Shown here: piece after piece, positions 11,505-24,162 of the stretch
How the letters are laid out: every line of letters starts with the position of its first letter
Position numbering within the stretch: the stretch's first letter is position 1
Assembly: GCA_011317545.1 (NCBI GenBank)
Contig: WUJK01000005.1
Coordinates: 1,984,001-2,048,000 of the forward strand
DNA: 64,000 nucleotides
Reading direction: 5' to 3'
Origin: Coniella vitis
Lineage: Eukaryota > Ascomycota > Sordariomycetes > Diaporthales > Schizoparmaceae
The notes under the pieces: model-generated
The model's input: only the letters and a program-made list of their open reading frames with translations
Databases searched by the model: none
What the model was told of the DNA's origin: nothing
Program-made: the position numbers and the translations under genes

Positions 11505-12355
11505 GTTGGCGATGCGTGTATATGGATGGATATTCGACGATAAAAGGCTAGAGAATCAGACGAAAGTGCAGCGCTTCAATTGAAGTTGGGTCTTGTCCGC
11601 AGGGCGGATACGACTGGAATGTGGGAATGGTGTAAGTCGAGGGGAGCACTTGATGTTCAACTTGGAATGATTATATTAGCGAGCGGATGAAAAAATTAAG
11701 AGGGCTTGAGCTTGGGCGCATACATACAAATTGATTTTGACGATGCAGCAGCACATGTTGAAATGGGGACGTTGACGTCGAGACCCAGCCATGCTCAGAA
11801 GCTTGATGCAGGCTTACACGTGCATGGATTGGTGCACCTGATTCGCGCACAGCATCTTTATCAGGTTAAGTTGGCAGTTGTGGTCAAGACATCCTTGTTG
11901 AGCTCGTCTCGGTGCGCCTGCCGGGCTGCCGAGCAAGAGCCGCCAAACGCGAGCTGGCAGCTAGTTTCTTGCCAGCCGCGGGGGCTCGTTTCAATGGCAA
12001 CCAGCAGTAAATACTATGTACCTGCTCGAGCCGCGGGGTGAGCCCAGCCAGAGGTGGAGCTCACTTTGCTGGAGAGCAACCTTACACCGTCACCCCTAGT
12101 AGTGACATTCCAGCGCCTCGTGATAGAGCCACAGCAATCCTTCTACAACTTCAGCCCTATCAACGCTCTTCACCGTCACCACAGTACCACCCGCATCTAA
12201 GACACTGGTACGCCGCCACTTTGGCCCTCGGTATTTGTGGTCTTGTTGACTTTGCGCATCTGCACTTGAACTATGGCTGACCGCTTTACGTCTCGTCTAA
12301 TCCAGCATATCGTCCATCCCCCTTTCTAAAACCGCACCACAGAGCAACCGCAATT
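11505..12355. other. Divergent promoter region vtc1 / dynein light chain
   Basis: 850 bp between two divergent start codons. Contains TACTATGTA at 12012-12020 and pyrimidine-rich stretches before 12356, as expected of a 5' UTR. No further gene seen. Confidence 0.45.
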
Positions 12356-13137
12356 ATGGCCGACAAGCAGGAGAACGCACCGGTTAGTCTGCGATCGCAA
12401 TGAATACTCCAACATGGCTGCAGAAAGTCTAATCTCTATCAATAGCCCCTTCCCCAGAACCGCCTCAAGCAGATCGCCAACGATGTATGCCCGCCCTGCA
12501 ACCCTTTCGAATGCGACAACGCTTGACTAGCCCGTCCAAGAGGATCTGGCCAAATTTCCGTCGCGAGGGCCTCGAAACTGACTTGATTCTTCTCCTTCTC
12601 AGGCTTGCGAAAGCGCGCTGAATGGATATGAATTCTACGAACACGCACAAACGGGACAATGGAACAACACCATCATCGTGAGCATCCCCCCTTCTCAACC
12701 ACTCTACTCCGCGAGTCCACAATAATGCATATGTGCAACTAGGCCGGACTGCCCGCTAAAATACTACAACACAGAACAACATCCTCCGCGCCGTCATCTC
12801 CGAAGCCATGCCTGACAAGTCGGCTGCACCTACCTACAAGTTCGCCGTCAGCAGCACCATTGTTCAGCACCTGGTGCCAACCTCCCAGCTGAACAAGTCC
12901 AAGGGCACCTCGACTGGCACCTCTACCGAGGGAGAGACAACCGAAGCGGCCACATCCTCTGATAGTACGGCCACGGCCACTGCTACTGATGGCAAGCCCC
13001 ATGTCGGCCGTCGCGGCATGCACAGCGCCACTGGCGCCTTTTGGAACGAGGCAACGGACGGTATCTGGAGCTACAAATACGATGGCGGGGCCAAGGGCCT
13101 TGATATCGTCGTTGTGCTGTTATGGATTGCCATTTGA
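12356..13137 (+). CDS. Tctex-1 type dynein light chain, 167 aa
   Basis: Four exons: 12356-12382, 12446-12484, 12603-12677 and 12775-13137. The introns open GTTAGT, GTATGC and GTGAGC and close TAG, CAG, CAG. The joined frame reads MADKQENAP, then NRLKQIANDACESALNGYEF, then NNILRAVISEAM, then YKFAVSSTIVQHLVPTSQLN. It ends with the family's closing strand pattern around FWNEATDGIWSYKY. Tctex-1 light chains dimerise and bind the intermediate chain of cytoplasmic dynein, linking cargo to the motor. A Thr/Ser-rich insert (about 40 residues between QLNK and GRRGMHSATGAFW) makes this protein longer than animal homologues (about 113 aa). Three small N-terminal exons are unusual for such a short gene, but all junctions keep the frame. 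Confidence 0.88.
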
Positions 13138-16100
13138 TATTCTTGTTTCAAGGGACTGCACCTTTTATCATAGCGATGTCTGACGTTAGGAAGGACTGCT
13201 TCTGGAGCCAGCGAGTGGCTTTAGCTGCCACATGATGGGTGGATTCCAATGGCACAACTTTTGGCGGCAGCGCCTCGATGGGAGCTGTCCAACATGTCAT
13301 GCATGGGAAGGAGTTCTGCATCTTCGACATCAAAGGTTGCATACCATGCCAGAGAATCTACCATTTGTCTTGAAGTAGATAGGGGAAAGGTGCGAGCGAA
13401 AACAGTGGACATGGTGACCAATGTAGTATAAAATTCTGCTTGTACAATATTCAGAAGATTCGAGTCCTTATTGGCGCAAGCTAGAGTTGATGGCATGCTG
13501 TTCCCAGTGGTGGCCGCATCCCTGATCCGATCTACCGCAATTGCGAGATATACACAGCCAGCTGCAATCTGCCTGCCCTCTACCATTGGACCAGGAGATC
13601 TCGCTTCATCCAGATAGTGAGACTGTCAAGGCGATACGCAGCCAAGGGTGAAATTCCAGGTTGGCCTGGGAATCGCGCCCGAGATTGTGGTGTCGCATAC
13701 CCAAGCTATGTTCACGAAAGGCTTGCGAGCGGCGCTGGCCCGCTATGCACAAAAGTGCAGGTACGAGGCCTCTGAAGAAGTCGTATGCAATACTGTATAC
13801 TGTATGATATTGCAAGGGCGGCAGAACTCTACCCTCGCCTCACCGCAATCCTTGGGCTGCCAGCACCCGAGCAGCACCAGGTTAAGGCAACAAATTCGCG
13901 TCATCGCCAACCTCACCCAGCGCAGCAGACTACCGTTCGAGAGCCAGCCAGCCACTTACATCAGGACAGTCATATCATCGCGTTGTCACCACTACATTGG
14001 TGCAGAGTATCCTACCATGTACGACGTTGTACGACCAGAAACCCCTCGGCGGCGGCAACGGCAAGAGGCCTGTGGCCTGTGGCGGCGGGAGATCGACCTG
14101 GTTCCCGCTCTGACGGTACTGGATTGATCTTGGTTTGATTAACCAGACTGTCAAACTGTTAGAGATCACGGCCGCTACCTGCAACCAAAGAACAGGTACG
14201 TTGCACAAAGCTGTTTAGGCTGAACTGGGCTGGCCAGACATGCTGGTCGCACTTTTTTCTTTCTGGACCACTTGTGGCCCCCTGTCGATCGCTGCCTATT
14301 CAAAGAGTGCTATAACGCGTTGTACTCCAAAGACGCATTGCGAAGGTTCTTGTTGCAGAAAGGAAAGACGAGGCTACTATATAGTACATGCTGCAGAATC
14401 CATGCTGTGCACTGGACAGCATTCAAGTTCACCATGCACGTGCTCTGGGCGCGCTTTTGGACATCGGCCCTTGAGCCCCACCATCCGGGGGATCGAACGG
14501 GGCTAAATTAGAGCTGCTGCCCCGCCCGGACCCTCCATGCATCGACCCACCACCACACGACAGTTGACACTATCTCCTGCCTTCCAGCCTCCCAGCCTAT
14601 TGCAGACCGTACTGCCTCCGATGCGCTGATGGATTGTGGATACCATGACGATGGGCAAGCCTGTACCTGTCCAGGTCGACTGCCGCCCTACGTCGGTCTT
14701 GCTTCCAACTTCAGCTTGCCCAACATGGCAACCATTGTCTTTCATTGCACAGTCTCGCCACCTTGCTCGTCCATTTGCCCGCCTGATTGCCGGCACAGAT
14801 GGGTCGTGAGCAGTGGTTGTCACGGTGTCAGGATGGTATCCAAATCCACACTTCAATTTCTTGGTTCGTGAGAGCGTGTCAAGGTGCACAACGATGGGGC
14901 TTCCCGTCCCGGCTCACTGGTACTATGTACACAGCTAAGCCACGCGGTGTCTCAAACGGGGTCTTTGACCACAGAAGAAATCGACGCTCGCTAGAACAAA
15001 GCCTTGGGAAACGACAGGGTCCCAACTCAACCCCATCGCTCAGACTTTGTGATATTGAATGAGCCGTGCTGGGGCCGACAAGTTTTGGGCTACCGGTAGA
15101 GGCGGCACAGGGGGAGGCGTTGGCCATGAACTGATCATGAGACGTTGTTCTTTGGGGCTGATGTTTGCGAACCTGAGCCTGCAGAAGCGACATGCCATAT
15201 CATGCAAGCCTTGGAACTATCGCCTGCTCATGGCCACGAGGGGCTGCAACCGGGTCTACGCTTGGCAGTGCTTCTTCTCGAACTTCCGAGTGAAAGCGTT
15301 CGGCCGAGAGAACGTAGCAGCCATCAAGACTTTTCCCTGCCTGGATCTGGACGGGCCTGGGTTTGCTACTCGGCCACTCGACGAAGACTCATTGGGTGAT
15401 TGCTGGCTTCTGCATGGACTTTTTCTTGGAAGTACATAGTAACCCGGAAGGCTTTACATAGTACTGCTCTGTGGAAAGTACACCAAGCGGACGACTCTCG
15501 GCCCGTCCTTGTCGTCTCCAGCGAACAGCCTTGTATCGGCTGGGACCCCCGTCGTGGCAACCTCGTGACTCGCACGGAGGTAGCGCGAGTGCGCAAATGG
15601 CGTGGACTGAACTTGGCTTTTAGGTCCCCGTCTCACTGGGTGGAGACTAAGGTGGCCCCGTCGCAAAATTGCCTGGTGTAGTATAGTACTTGTTCATATT
15701 TCCTCATCTCTGTCTGTTCCGAGGCAACTCCATCCAGCCAGACAGAGTTTTTTTCCTTGGGGTTTTGGTAGACTTGTTTTTTTTTTTTTTTTTTTTTGCT
15801 CACCCAACCCAAGGCAAATTTTTCTACGGGTTTATGTCGGTTTCGATAAGCGTCGCTGCCCTGGGAGCCTATTCGCTGAGGGTGGTCTAGAAATATCGGC
15901 CTTCTCCGTACTCTGTTACCTGTAGATAGTCACTCCCCCTGGTCAGGGCTCTCATGCTTCCATATTTCTAGAGCCTCCTCCGGCAGCCGGTGTTGTGGAT
16001 ATCACACCACAGCAGGCACGCTTCGACCGTCTTCTAGGCCTCGTGGACTTTGCAGACGGCGACCTTCCATTCTTTCTCCGTCCATTTGGGTCTTTTCTCC

Positions 16101-16609
16101 ACGTCACAATACATTTATCACTACGATCGTTTGGCTTCCTACAGGCAGATTTCCTGGTTCCGGTTATTCCTCGTCAGGTTGTCCTCCTGCACCAATCCCT
16201 GGCATTCATTTTATACGAGGCGTTGTGCTCTTGGAAGATTGGGCCCGCGGAACAGGCCCTCTTGGATTCCAATACCTTGCTGGTGGAGAGATCTACACCT
16301 AGCCTTGTGGGCCGACCGTCGGCTTGCAGATAACTACGACAATAACGCCCCCTCTGTGTCGTCTCATTATACACCCCGGTCGTCCAAGTCGATACAAATA
16401 CCCATTGGTATCCCCAGTTACCCCACGCTTGAGCCCCGGCTCTTCCTTCATCTCCCCAGACTCTTCCAACAATCTACCACTTAGGAGCTTGACTCAGGCC
16501 CACGCCATATACACGGTCGTTTGTTACAAAATACAGTCATACAAACACGACAGTCACTTGACGACCTGTAATTGAAGACTCAAAAAGCGTCTCATTACTG
16601 TATTTCGCC
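13138..16609. other. Long intergenic region (3.5 kb)
   Basis: No gene that I can support. Frames up to 180 aa overlap in both strands and lack family signatures. The recurrent 9-mer occurs three times (14921-14929, 15433-15441, 15455-15463). A 21-base T run sits at 15777-15797. The final 300 bp are CT-rich and likely the promoter/5' UTR of the F-box gene. Confidence 0.5.
15777..15797. repeat. Poly-T tract (21 bases)
   Basis: Uninterrupted run of T in a non-coding region, upstream of the F-box gene. It could be the poly-A end of an old retrocopy on the minus strand, but no coding relic is seen beside it. Confidence 0.8.
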
Positions 16610-17653
16610 ATGTTTGTCGAAGGCGTCCAGGCGCAAAGCCTTGTGGCAACGCATGGCCAGGCTGCGACGGAGATCTCCGCCAAGGGCTTCTCTCCTCGCT
16701 CAAGACAGAACTCTAGTGGGTTTACCAGAGAAGACAACCTGATCATGGCCAGAAGCATCCATCATGGTCGACGACCGCCTCAACGATCGCGAACAACTCA
16801 TGAGCACATTCCTCAGGGGCCACAGGTCCTCACTTTTTCGATGGCAGCACCACAAAACCGTCACCCAACGCCTGGTCTTGCCCCTGCTCAGATCCCAGAG
16901 AACGCTACTTCTGTAGCAGAGACCAAGCAACAAGCCCAACCAGTGTTTGTCTCATTGAAGCAGCAGCAGCAGCAACAGCAACAACAACAACGACAAGAAG
17001 AGAAATCCGATTCGGTCACCCCGCTTCCCAATGAAAGACAATCTGAGCGTCAAAGGCCCAAACTGGGTGCGCCGCGGCGGTCGTACTCAGTCATGGACTA
17101 TGAGCCTGTGCCACCAGAGCAGCGTCCAGCCTCGGGACCCCTGACACTCACAACGCTACCCTCCGAACTTCATTTTGCCGTGTTTGATTTTCTGGACCCA
17201 ATCGATGCCACCTGCCTGGGTCTGACCAACAAGCACTTTTATGCGATCCATCGGAGAATGCATGGCTCAGTCCCCTTGAGTGTTCGGCGAGACGGGCCAA
17301 ACGAGCTGGAGTGGGCATGGCACCGAGCTGCCTATCCGACTCCTACAAAGACATCGTGCCCGAACGCGGCCACAACAGGCCAACTGGGGCTGGAGAGCGA
17401 CCGCGCGAGCCATCTGGCAGCCCTGCGTGTCCGCGGCAAGGGACTTTGCAGAAAGTGTGGTGTAAGCAGATGCGAGCTGCACAAGCATATTGTGGAGTGG
17501 GTGCCGGCAGACTATGAGTACTGCTCGGTCAGAGACAAGTTCGTGCCCCGACCTGGTGAGGAGGCAAGGGCCCACTGCTACATGAGCAACCCAACCAACA
17601 CAACGCGGTGTGGACGGCACCGCATGAGGAAGAACAAGTCGCTGGCGACATGA
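16610..17653 (+). CDS. F-box domain protein with poly-Q tract, 347 aa
   Basis: One uninterrupted frame from ATG 16610. The first 175 residues are disordered and basic, with a Gln run near residues 117-130 coded by mixed CAG/CAA. An F-box follows at about residues 180-220 (LTTLPSELHFAVFDFLDPID, then CLGLTNKHFYAIHRR), the motif that binds Skp1 in SCF ubiquitin ligases. The C-terminal part carries Cys and His residues (GLCRKCGVSRCELHKHIVEW, and a final CYMSNPTNTTRCGRHRMRK) that may bind zinc. Many fungal F-box proteins share this layout and their substrates are unknown, so no target is proposed. Confidence 0.85.
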   Translation: MFVEGVQAQSLVATHGQAATEISAKGFSPRSRQNSSGFTREDNLIMARSIHHGRRPPQRSRTTHEHIPQGPQVLTFSMAAPQNRHPTPGLAPAQIPENATSVAETKQQAQPVFVSLKQQQQQQQQQQRQEEKSDSVTPLPNERQSERQRPKLGAPRRSYSVMDYEPVPPEQRPASGPLTLTTLPSELHFAVFDFLDPIDATCLGLTNKHFYAIHRRMHGSVPLSVRRDGPNELEWAWHRAAYPTPTKTSCPNAATTGQLGLESDRASHLAALRVRGKGLCRKCGVSRCELHKHIVEWVPADYEYCSVRDKFVPRPGEEARAHCYMSNPTNTTRCGRHRMRKNKSLAT

Positions 17654-19292
17654 TGTTGGTGCATGGTGGAGAAAGCAGCAAGGTTTCGGTTTTTTATTTT
17701 ATTTTTGGACGCACACGGAAAATGAATAGGGATTGTTTTGGATATGGGGCTTTGATCTTGAGCGTTACTATACCTTGTACGAACAGCATTTAGAGGGATG
17801 AACTTTGACAGGGGCAGAGTGGATAGAGAATGACTGTTTGTTCACTTCTAAATGACATGCAGCGACATGAGAAGAAGTCCGCGAAGACGAGATGTAAGCC
17901 ATTTGCATTTGACGATGTATGTGCGAACGCGGAGCTAGCGAGCAGCGCGGTCGGCTTCTTTGGAACCGATACCGTTCAAAGGAAGAGAGAGACTCGTGGT
18001 CGCACAGAAGCAGGGAAAACAAGGTGTGCATGTCGACGCGGTTCGCTTGGCAGCGTGGGGAGGGGGCCAATTCCAAGCCACAGCATAATGTTTGTGCTAC
18101 AATACGTGATGATAGGGGCTAAAAAACAGGACTCGCAAGATGACAGGAGGCTCTCCTCGTTGACCGCACTTTTGCTCATGAAAATATTCCTGCTTTCCAG
18201 TGGTCTCTCTCTTCGTTCTAGACTCGGCTGTGCACTATGATTGACCTCGTCCACGTGCTGCTCAGGGCGCTCTACATAGGCAGAGTAGCCACTATGTTTA
18301 GCCTGGGACCACTGAGACGCTGCTTTCCAGCGAGCTTTCCCTTCCCATCCCTGGGGCTTTCATCTCCCCCACTGGGGTTCTTCACTAATTGCTGCTCGTG
18401 CTTTCCTTTAGCCAAGCTACCGCCGATCAAATTGCCGTCCCGAAAGCTGGTTTTCCTTAGTCGCCACCTTGCGCGATGATGGGCGCATCGTGCAACTGGG
18501 CGAGGTTATCGCTACCAACTGAGGCTGTCAGAAGCACGCAGTTGCAAGTTAAGTACATCGCTACCTGGTGCCTAGGTAGCTCCTACTATGTATGGCAGCA
18601 CGGTGACGTCTTTGCAGCTATGGTACAGAATACGTGGCGGTCGCATACAGACTAGTAGTAGGAGAGAGTACTCACTACATAACACATAGAGCTTGGGCCA
18701 CTGTGGTGAAACGCAGGCCCGCAGAGCTTCTCCATCCTCTCCCTCTGTCGTCTCTGTGCCAGCGCCGACCCACCAAGCCCGTCCCATCAAGTATCTGGCC
18801 ATCCCATCTCGACGCCCACAGCTGTCTGTTTCTAGTTCTACATTTTACAAGCACATGAATACCTAAAAGACGTGACCAGCTCGTTCCCGACCGGCCTGGC
18901 TCACTATCAACAGCGCGGGTTTGCGTGTCTGTCAACACCACCCAGCAGGCGAAGAGACACCAGCGGAATCCGACCCACTTACCAGTACTTCGCGTGCTTC
19001 CAAGGGCTCCGTAGAACAAGACCGAAACCGTCTGCCCCTCGCCCAACCCGCCCGACATCTGGCCCGGGCCCCTCGAACTCGTCCTCAACGGCCCTCGCAT
19101 CGTTCCATTCCTCCAGCACTTGTCAATTGACCTCTAATGGTGCATCGTCCCACGAACTTGACGCGTCCATCCGCCACCCAGCCATTAGGCGCTTTGTCTG
19201 TGGTTCTCCCGCCAGCCTGTCTTATATAGGAAAACACACCTCCCTTTCTCTCCCTCTCTCCACCTAGACCCGTCTCCCTCAAGCGCGTCACG
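17654..19292. other. Intergenic region, 1.6 kb
   Basis: Between two same-strand genes. It contains TACTATGTA at 18584-18592 beside a CCTAGGTAGC palindrome, and a long CT-rich leader from about 18,700 that is probably the cytidylyltransferase promoter and 5' UTR. An open frame in that leader (18872-19267) is Ser/Pro/Arg low-complexity and not accepted as a gene. Confidence 0.45.
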
Positions 19293-21028
19293 ATGCCATC
19301 GTCTGGCTCATCCAGCAGCAAGCGCAAGCGCGGCGCTCAACCCGCTTCTGCTTCTGCCGCAGCCATGGACGTCGACAGTCCGTCTTCCATACAACAGCCT
19401 CCCGAGTCGCGCGATGCCTCAGGCGAAGAAGGCGACACTACCGCTCCCGAGTCCGCTGAACCACCCACTCAATCCCTCGGCCACCGCAAGACAGCTTCCA
19501 CCGAGTCTGCCTCCCAGCACCCGCCCAGCAAGCGACAGCGAGGTGCCGAGCCAGACCATGTCGTGGACCCTGGCGAGCCGAGCGACGCCACCGAAGCTAG
19601 CGCAGATATCGCAGACCGCGTGAGCACTCGTAAAAGCGGGCTTCGCGCCCAGGCGGCCTCCAATAGTACTGCCGCTTCAGACGAGGACAAGATGCCTCCT
19701 CCGCCCATTGGCAATTTGACGCATCCTGCTGGATATACTACGAACCCACCGCCTGCCGGCAGGCCCGTGAGAGTATATGCTGACGGGGTGTTCGATCTCT
19801 TTCACTTGGGGTAAGTTCTGGTCCATTATGCACCCTCGAAACCCATCCTCGGACAGGAGCTCGAGCTATCACCACAAAACATTACAGGCCAAGAACTGAC
19901 CATTGCCTTACCCGTCCAGACACATGCGCCAGCTCGAGCAGGCCAAGAAAGCATTTCCTGAAACGTACCTCATTGTCGGTGTTACTGGCGACGAAGAGAC
20001 ACATATGCGCAAGGGTTTGACGGTTCTTTCTGGTCGTGAGCGTGCCGAGACTGTCCGCCACTGCAAGTGGGTGGATGAAGTCATTGAGAACTGCCCTTGG
20101 ATTGTGACACCGGCCTTCCTCGAAGAGCACCGTATTGACTACGTGGCGCATGACGACATCCCCTATGGCGCAGCAGAAGGTGATGATATTTATGCACCGA
20201 TCAAGAAGGAAGGGAAGTTCCTGGTAACTCAGCGAACTGAGGGTGTGAGTACCACAGGCATCATTACCAAGTAAGTTGATCTATAATTCGTCTCCTCTCT
20301 GTCCGCACGACGCGTTACTGATTGTGCCTACTAGGATTGTCCGTGATTACGAGAAATACATAGCCCGCCAACTCAAGCGCGGCACATCGCGCCAAGAGCT
20401 AAACGTTTCATGGCTCAAGAAGAACGAGCTCGACCTCAAGCGTCACGTCCAGGAACTCCGTGATAACATTCGCACCAACTGGTCGACCACAGGGCAAGAG
20501 CTGGGCAGAGAACTGCGCCAATTTTGGCCATCGAGTAGGCCCCAAAGCCCTGCCCGCGTGCCGAGCATCAACCCCCTCGCTACCGCTGCGACCGGCACGT
20601 CTTCGTCGTCTGCCCTGGCCAGTGGTAACCATAACAACCACAGCAACGGATCTCTAGAGGATAGGCCGACGAGCCCTGTGTCAACACTGGGTCCTAGATC
20701 ACCAGGTGCCGAGGTCAGGCCAGGTGTACCAAATGACTTCATGACGGGCTACACGATTGGACTGATTGGAGGTGTGCGATCTTGGGTAAGTCCTGACTGC
20801 TGTCTTTTCTTTTCGTTTTTCATTGTCGTATTACCAGTCCATGGGCGCTTGTGTATATGTTTTGTTATTGAAGCTGACCGTCGGTAGATGACCAAGAACC
20901 GCAGAAATGTCCGTGATAGCAGACCTCCGAGTGACGATGACTCGGATGAAGAGCGCGGACGCAAGGCGAGCGCGAGCGGAAGAGCAGCAGCTGTGGCTGG
21001 TACCACGACATCTGAGGCAGCTACATAA
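19293..21028 (+). CDS. pct1: Choline-phosphate cytidylyltransferase, 486 aa
   Basis: Four exons: 19293-19810, 19920-20270, 20335-20785 and 20888-21028, with GTAAGT donors throughout; all phases close. It catalyses CTP + phosphocholine to CDP-choline, the regulated step of the Kennedy pathway to phosphatidylcholine. Residues 1-145 are a disordered Ser/Pro-rich, basic head (SSSKRKRGA) that is probably nuclear-targeting. The catalytic domain starts at VRVYADGVFDLFHLGHMRQL, with the nucleotidyltransferase HxGH motif at about residues 171-174. It ends with RTEGVSTTGIITK (about 278-290), the second signature. A Lys/Arg amphipathic region then follows (YEKYIARQLKRG, NELDLKRHVQEL), as in the lipid-sensing domain of this family. 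The tail is Ser-rich. All key motifs are intact. Confidence 0.95.
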
Positions 21029-22106
21029 GCCCCAAATCCAGTCAATGAAAACAGTATCATCCTCAGTGTCATTTGGGTAGGTAAGTTGGGGAGCATCCGA
21101 TGAAGTGGAATTGTTTTTTGTACTCCTCGACGATACTTTGCCGTCACTTCTTGTGCCACTCCACACAGAAAGAGGCGATAGGCACGCTTCATGTTGAGTG
21201 CGATGTGATGCAGACGCCCAAACAAAGTGAACACCTTGAACACGAGAGAAGTGGAAAAGAAGAATCAAAATTGAATGGAGTGATAACACCAATGGGGGAA
21301 TGCTTGAAGGAACCACGGATTATCATGATATGATGCAGAGCAGAATAGTATAACGAGGAAAAGAAAGGATGGAAGAATAAGGCACAGTCGCCACAAAGAA
21401 CACCGAATACACAACATGGCCAAATCCCTTTGGAACACACGCAAAAAAAGAATGCGACCGGAAAACGCCTCCCCCTCCCCGGGGGGGCGGTGTTGTGGTA
21501 GCGTTTGAAGCATGAGAATGGCAACAAATAAAAACAATACCAGCATTTTCCAAATTCCTACTTGCACGCCCGTTTTGCACCTTGTTCGATATGCATAGTT
21601 GATAAATCAATACGACGGAATGTTGGTAATGGATGGTGTTTATGGTTCTCCTGGAGGCCTGGAAGGGAGAGAAGGGGGTTGGGGGCGGTTGTTAAAACGT
21701 ATTAGGGTAGTTTGGCTACATAGGAGCAAACTTGGATCCCAAATCGACACAATGACCATTGAAATATACGACCAGAAAGAAAGGCGCAGAGTAATTCCTC
21801 AAGAATGGAAAGTAGCATATTATCTATTCCGAGCCGAGATTCGTAGGTTTGTTCAGGCGTCTTTGGTATCGTGTATGGAAATTGCGTTTCCTGGACTATA
21901 GGGCGTGTCCATCGCATTACACATAGAACCGCCTCTAAGCGTATCCGTAAATGCATATAATTAACCAAGAAACTCATCATTTGACGCTTCCAGCTTGCAG
22001 AACCCGTCTAGCGCGCAGACAAACACAACAAACCGACCAAACTAAATGCTACTCACGCCTATGTCAAGCGATCAATCCGAGCCATCCATCACCCGAATAT
22101 GCCCCG
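21029..22106. other. Convergent intergenic region, 1.1 kb
   Basis: Lies between the 3' ends of the cytidylyltransferase (+) and rtf1 (-). AT-rich, with a CCCCTCCCCGGGGGGG run near 21472-21487. Only short frames; likely both 3' UTRs and spacer. Confidence 0.45.
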
Positions 22107-24162
22107 CTAATCAATCTCAACATCGAGCTCCAAGTCCATCGACTCGATGATATCATCATCTGTCAGCACCTTGTGAATCATAGGAATACCGCCCTTGGTG
22201 TTACTGCTAATGTTATTGTTGTTAGTCGTCTCGCCGCCAGCGCCATTGGCTAAAGCATCCGCCGAGCTCGAAGGCTCCTGGCTCCCTGCGCCGTTGGCAT
22301 TAGACGATAACTTGCTGCGCGCCGTCTTGCTGCGCTGCGACGACAACTCCGCTAGTTGCGCCTCGCGCACCTGCTTGGCATTGCGCTGCCTATTCAGCGC
22401 ATTCTTCTCAGCCAAGCGGTCTTGTTGACTTGGTTGTGCGGGCTTAGCGGGCGAGCTCTTCTTCAGCGAGGTGGAAAAGGCAAGGCGTGGCTGCGGCATG
22501 CTGTCGAGCTTGTCCTGGAGTTCCTCAGCTCGCACGGTGTTACCGTGGGCGCGCGCTTGCGCCAGCTCTCGCTCAATGCGTGCGCGGTCCGCGCCGCTAA
22601 ACTTGTCCATGAGGGCTTGCTGGCGTTTGAGCTTCTCGGCAACCTCTTCTTCCTTCCAGACGTGGTTGATGAGGCGGTTGATGTCTTCGGCTTTGCGACT
22701 GAATTCTGGCTTGCGAGGAATGTTGACACCTTCGTTTTTTCCAACCACTTGATATCGATTCCACTCAGACTGTTGATTGTTAGTAGAGTTTTGGAAGGAT
22801 CCAAACGTAGATACAAATGCGCTGGTCACTGACCTCTGTGAATCTGCTCTCCGAGCAGGCAATGAATGGCCATTCTCTCTCAGCTTTGCCATGCGCTGCA
22901 ATCACATATTGGTCTACAACGATCGACTTGCCACGCTCGTTCTCAATGGCATAAGGACGGCCAGTTTTGAAACCTAGATTTCGGTCAGCATTTTACTAAG
23001 ACAAGCCAGTGTTGCAAATCACGCAATGAATCACCTTTGATGACAGCCATGCGATAGACAGGTTGTCCGCTGATCGGATCAGGTCCAATGTGCAGACGGA
23101 CATAGCAGCCGGTAAGGGCCTCCTCGAAACCTGGGTAAAACGCCACGCGAGCAAAGCGGGTGCGGCTGAGACGGCACCTCTCGACATCACGCAAATCAGC
23201 AAACGGGGCCTCCTCAGGTGGACTCTTGGACCTCTTCTTCTTAGTCGTAGCCCATTCAACGTCACTATCGTCTGAATGGCGGCTGCGACTTGAAGAGCTC
23301 CTGTAGGATGGTGATCGGTCGCGACGGCGCTCGTTCTCTCTCCTGTTTCTGCGATCGCTCTTTTCGGCACGCGCCCGCTTGAGCGCATCGAGGCCAGGCT
23401 TGGAGCTGCTCTTGGACTTTTTGCGCGCGCTCTCGTCAAAGTCCACATCGCCGCCCTTGCGCTTCTTCTGTTTGTCTTCGTTGTTCGTAACAAGGCGTCG
23501 CAGCAGAGCCTTTTGTCGCAGGCGTTCCTTCTCGGCTTCGCGCTCGGCTAAAATCTGTTCTCGTTCAACCTCGCGCATGTTCATGATTTCCTTCTTCTCA
23601 GCGTGGCTGGCGAACAAGCCATCGACAGGGTAGCGGTTCTCTTCGTCATCTTCAACAACTTTGGCTGGTGAGGAAGTGGATTCATCGTCCGAGTCGGATT
23701 CGTCCATGGGCACAGACTGCTGTGAGTTTGGAGTGCCAGGTTCGGATCTGTCGTAATGTGTGAGCGCCTGGTTTCCCATCGCGAAAGAGCATCATTGGAG
23801 GCATATATTTCTGGTAGAGCAGAGAGAAGAAGTTGCACAGAAATGATGGGACAGGGCTGGGGCGAACAAGGGACGAGGGGATTGAAAGTTGAAAGGCACA
23901 GTGGCACAAAGAAACAAGCTTACGCTTCACCTTCATCCTCGGAATCATCATTTCCCCGCCGCTTCTTTGAGATTGTCTTTTTTGCTGTAGGGCTCCTGGG
24001 GGATGCGTCATCTGCAGGGCGGGGCGTTTGGGACCGGGTTCGCGATCGCGTTCGCGAGCGCTGACGGCTGGAAGGGCGTGGGCGTTCGTCGTCCGAGGAA
24101 GCATCGCCGCCACCGGCGAGTGCGAGCAGCTCATCGTCTACATCAGAGTTGAAGTCAGACAT
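22107..24162 (-). CDS. rtf1: Paf1-complex subunit Rtf1 (Plus3 domain), 584 aa
   Basis: Four exons on the minus strand: 24162-23924, 23747-23035, 22973-22834 and 22769-22107. The donors are GTAAGC, GTGATT and GTCAGT and every phase closes. The head is acidic (MSDFNSDVDDELLALAGGGD). A charged coiled region follows (NMREVEREQILAEREAEKER and RRLVTNNEDKQKKRKGG). The Plus3 domain runs from about ADLRDVERCRLSRTRFARV through CYVRLHIG, YRMAVIKGFKTGRPYAIENE and WPFIACSESRFTESEW. The C-terminus has the usual helical Lys/Glu region (LINHVWKEEEVAEKLKRQQA). Rtf1 travels with RNA polymerase II in the Paf1 complex and supports H2B ubiquitination and H3K4/K79 methylation. It is divergent from the DHODH gene across 0.8 kb. 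Confidence 0.95.

Noticed and set aside
18872..19267. 131-residue frame before the cytidylyltransferase
   Set aside because: Ser/Pro/Arg-rich leader-like composition. It lies in the likely 5' UTR of the next gene.
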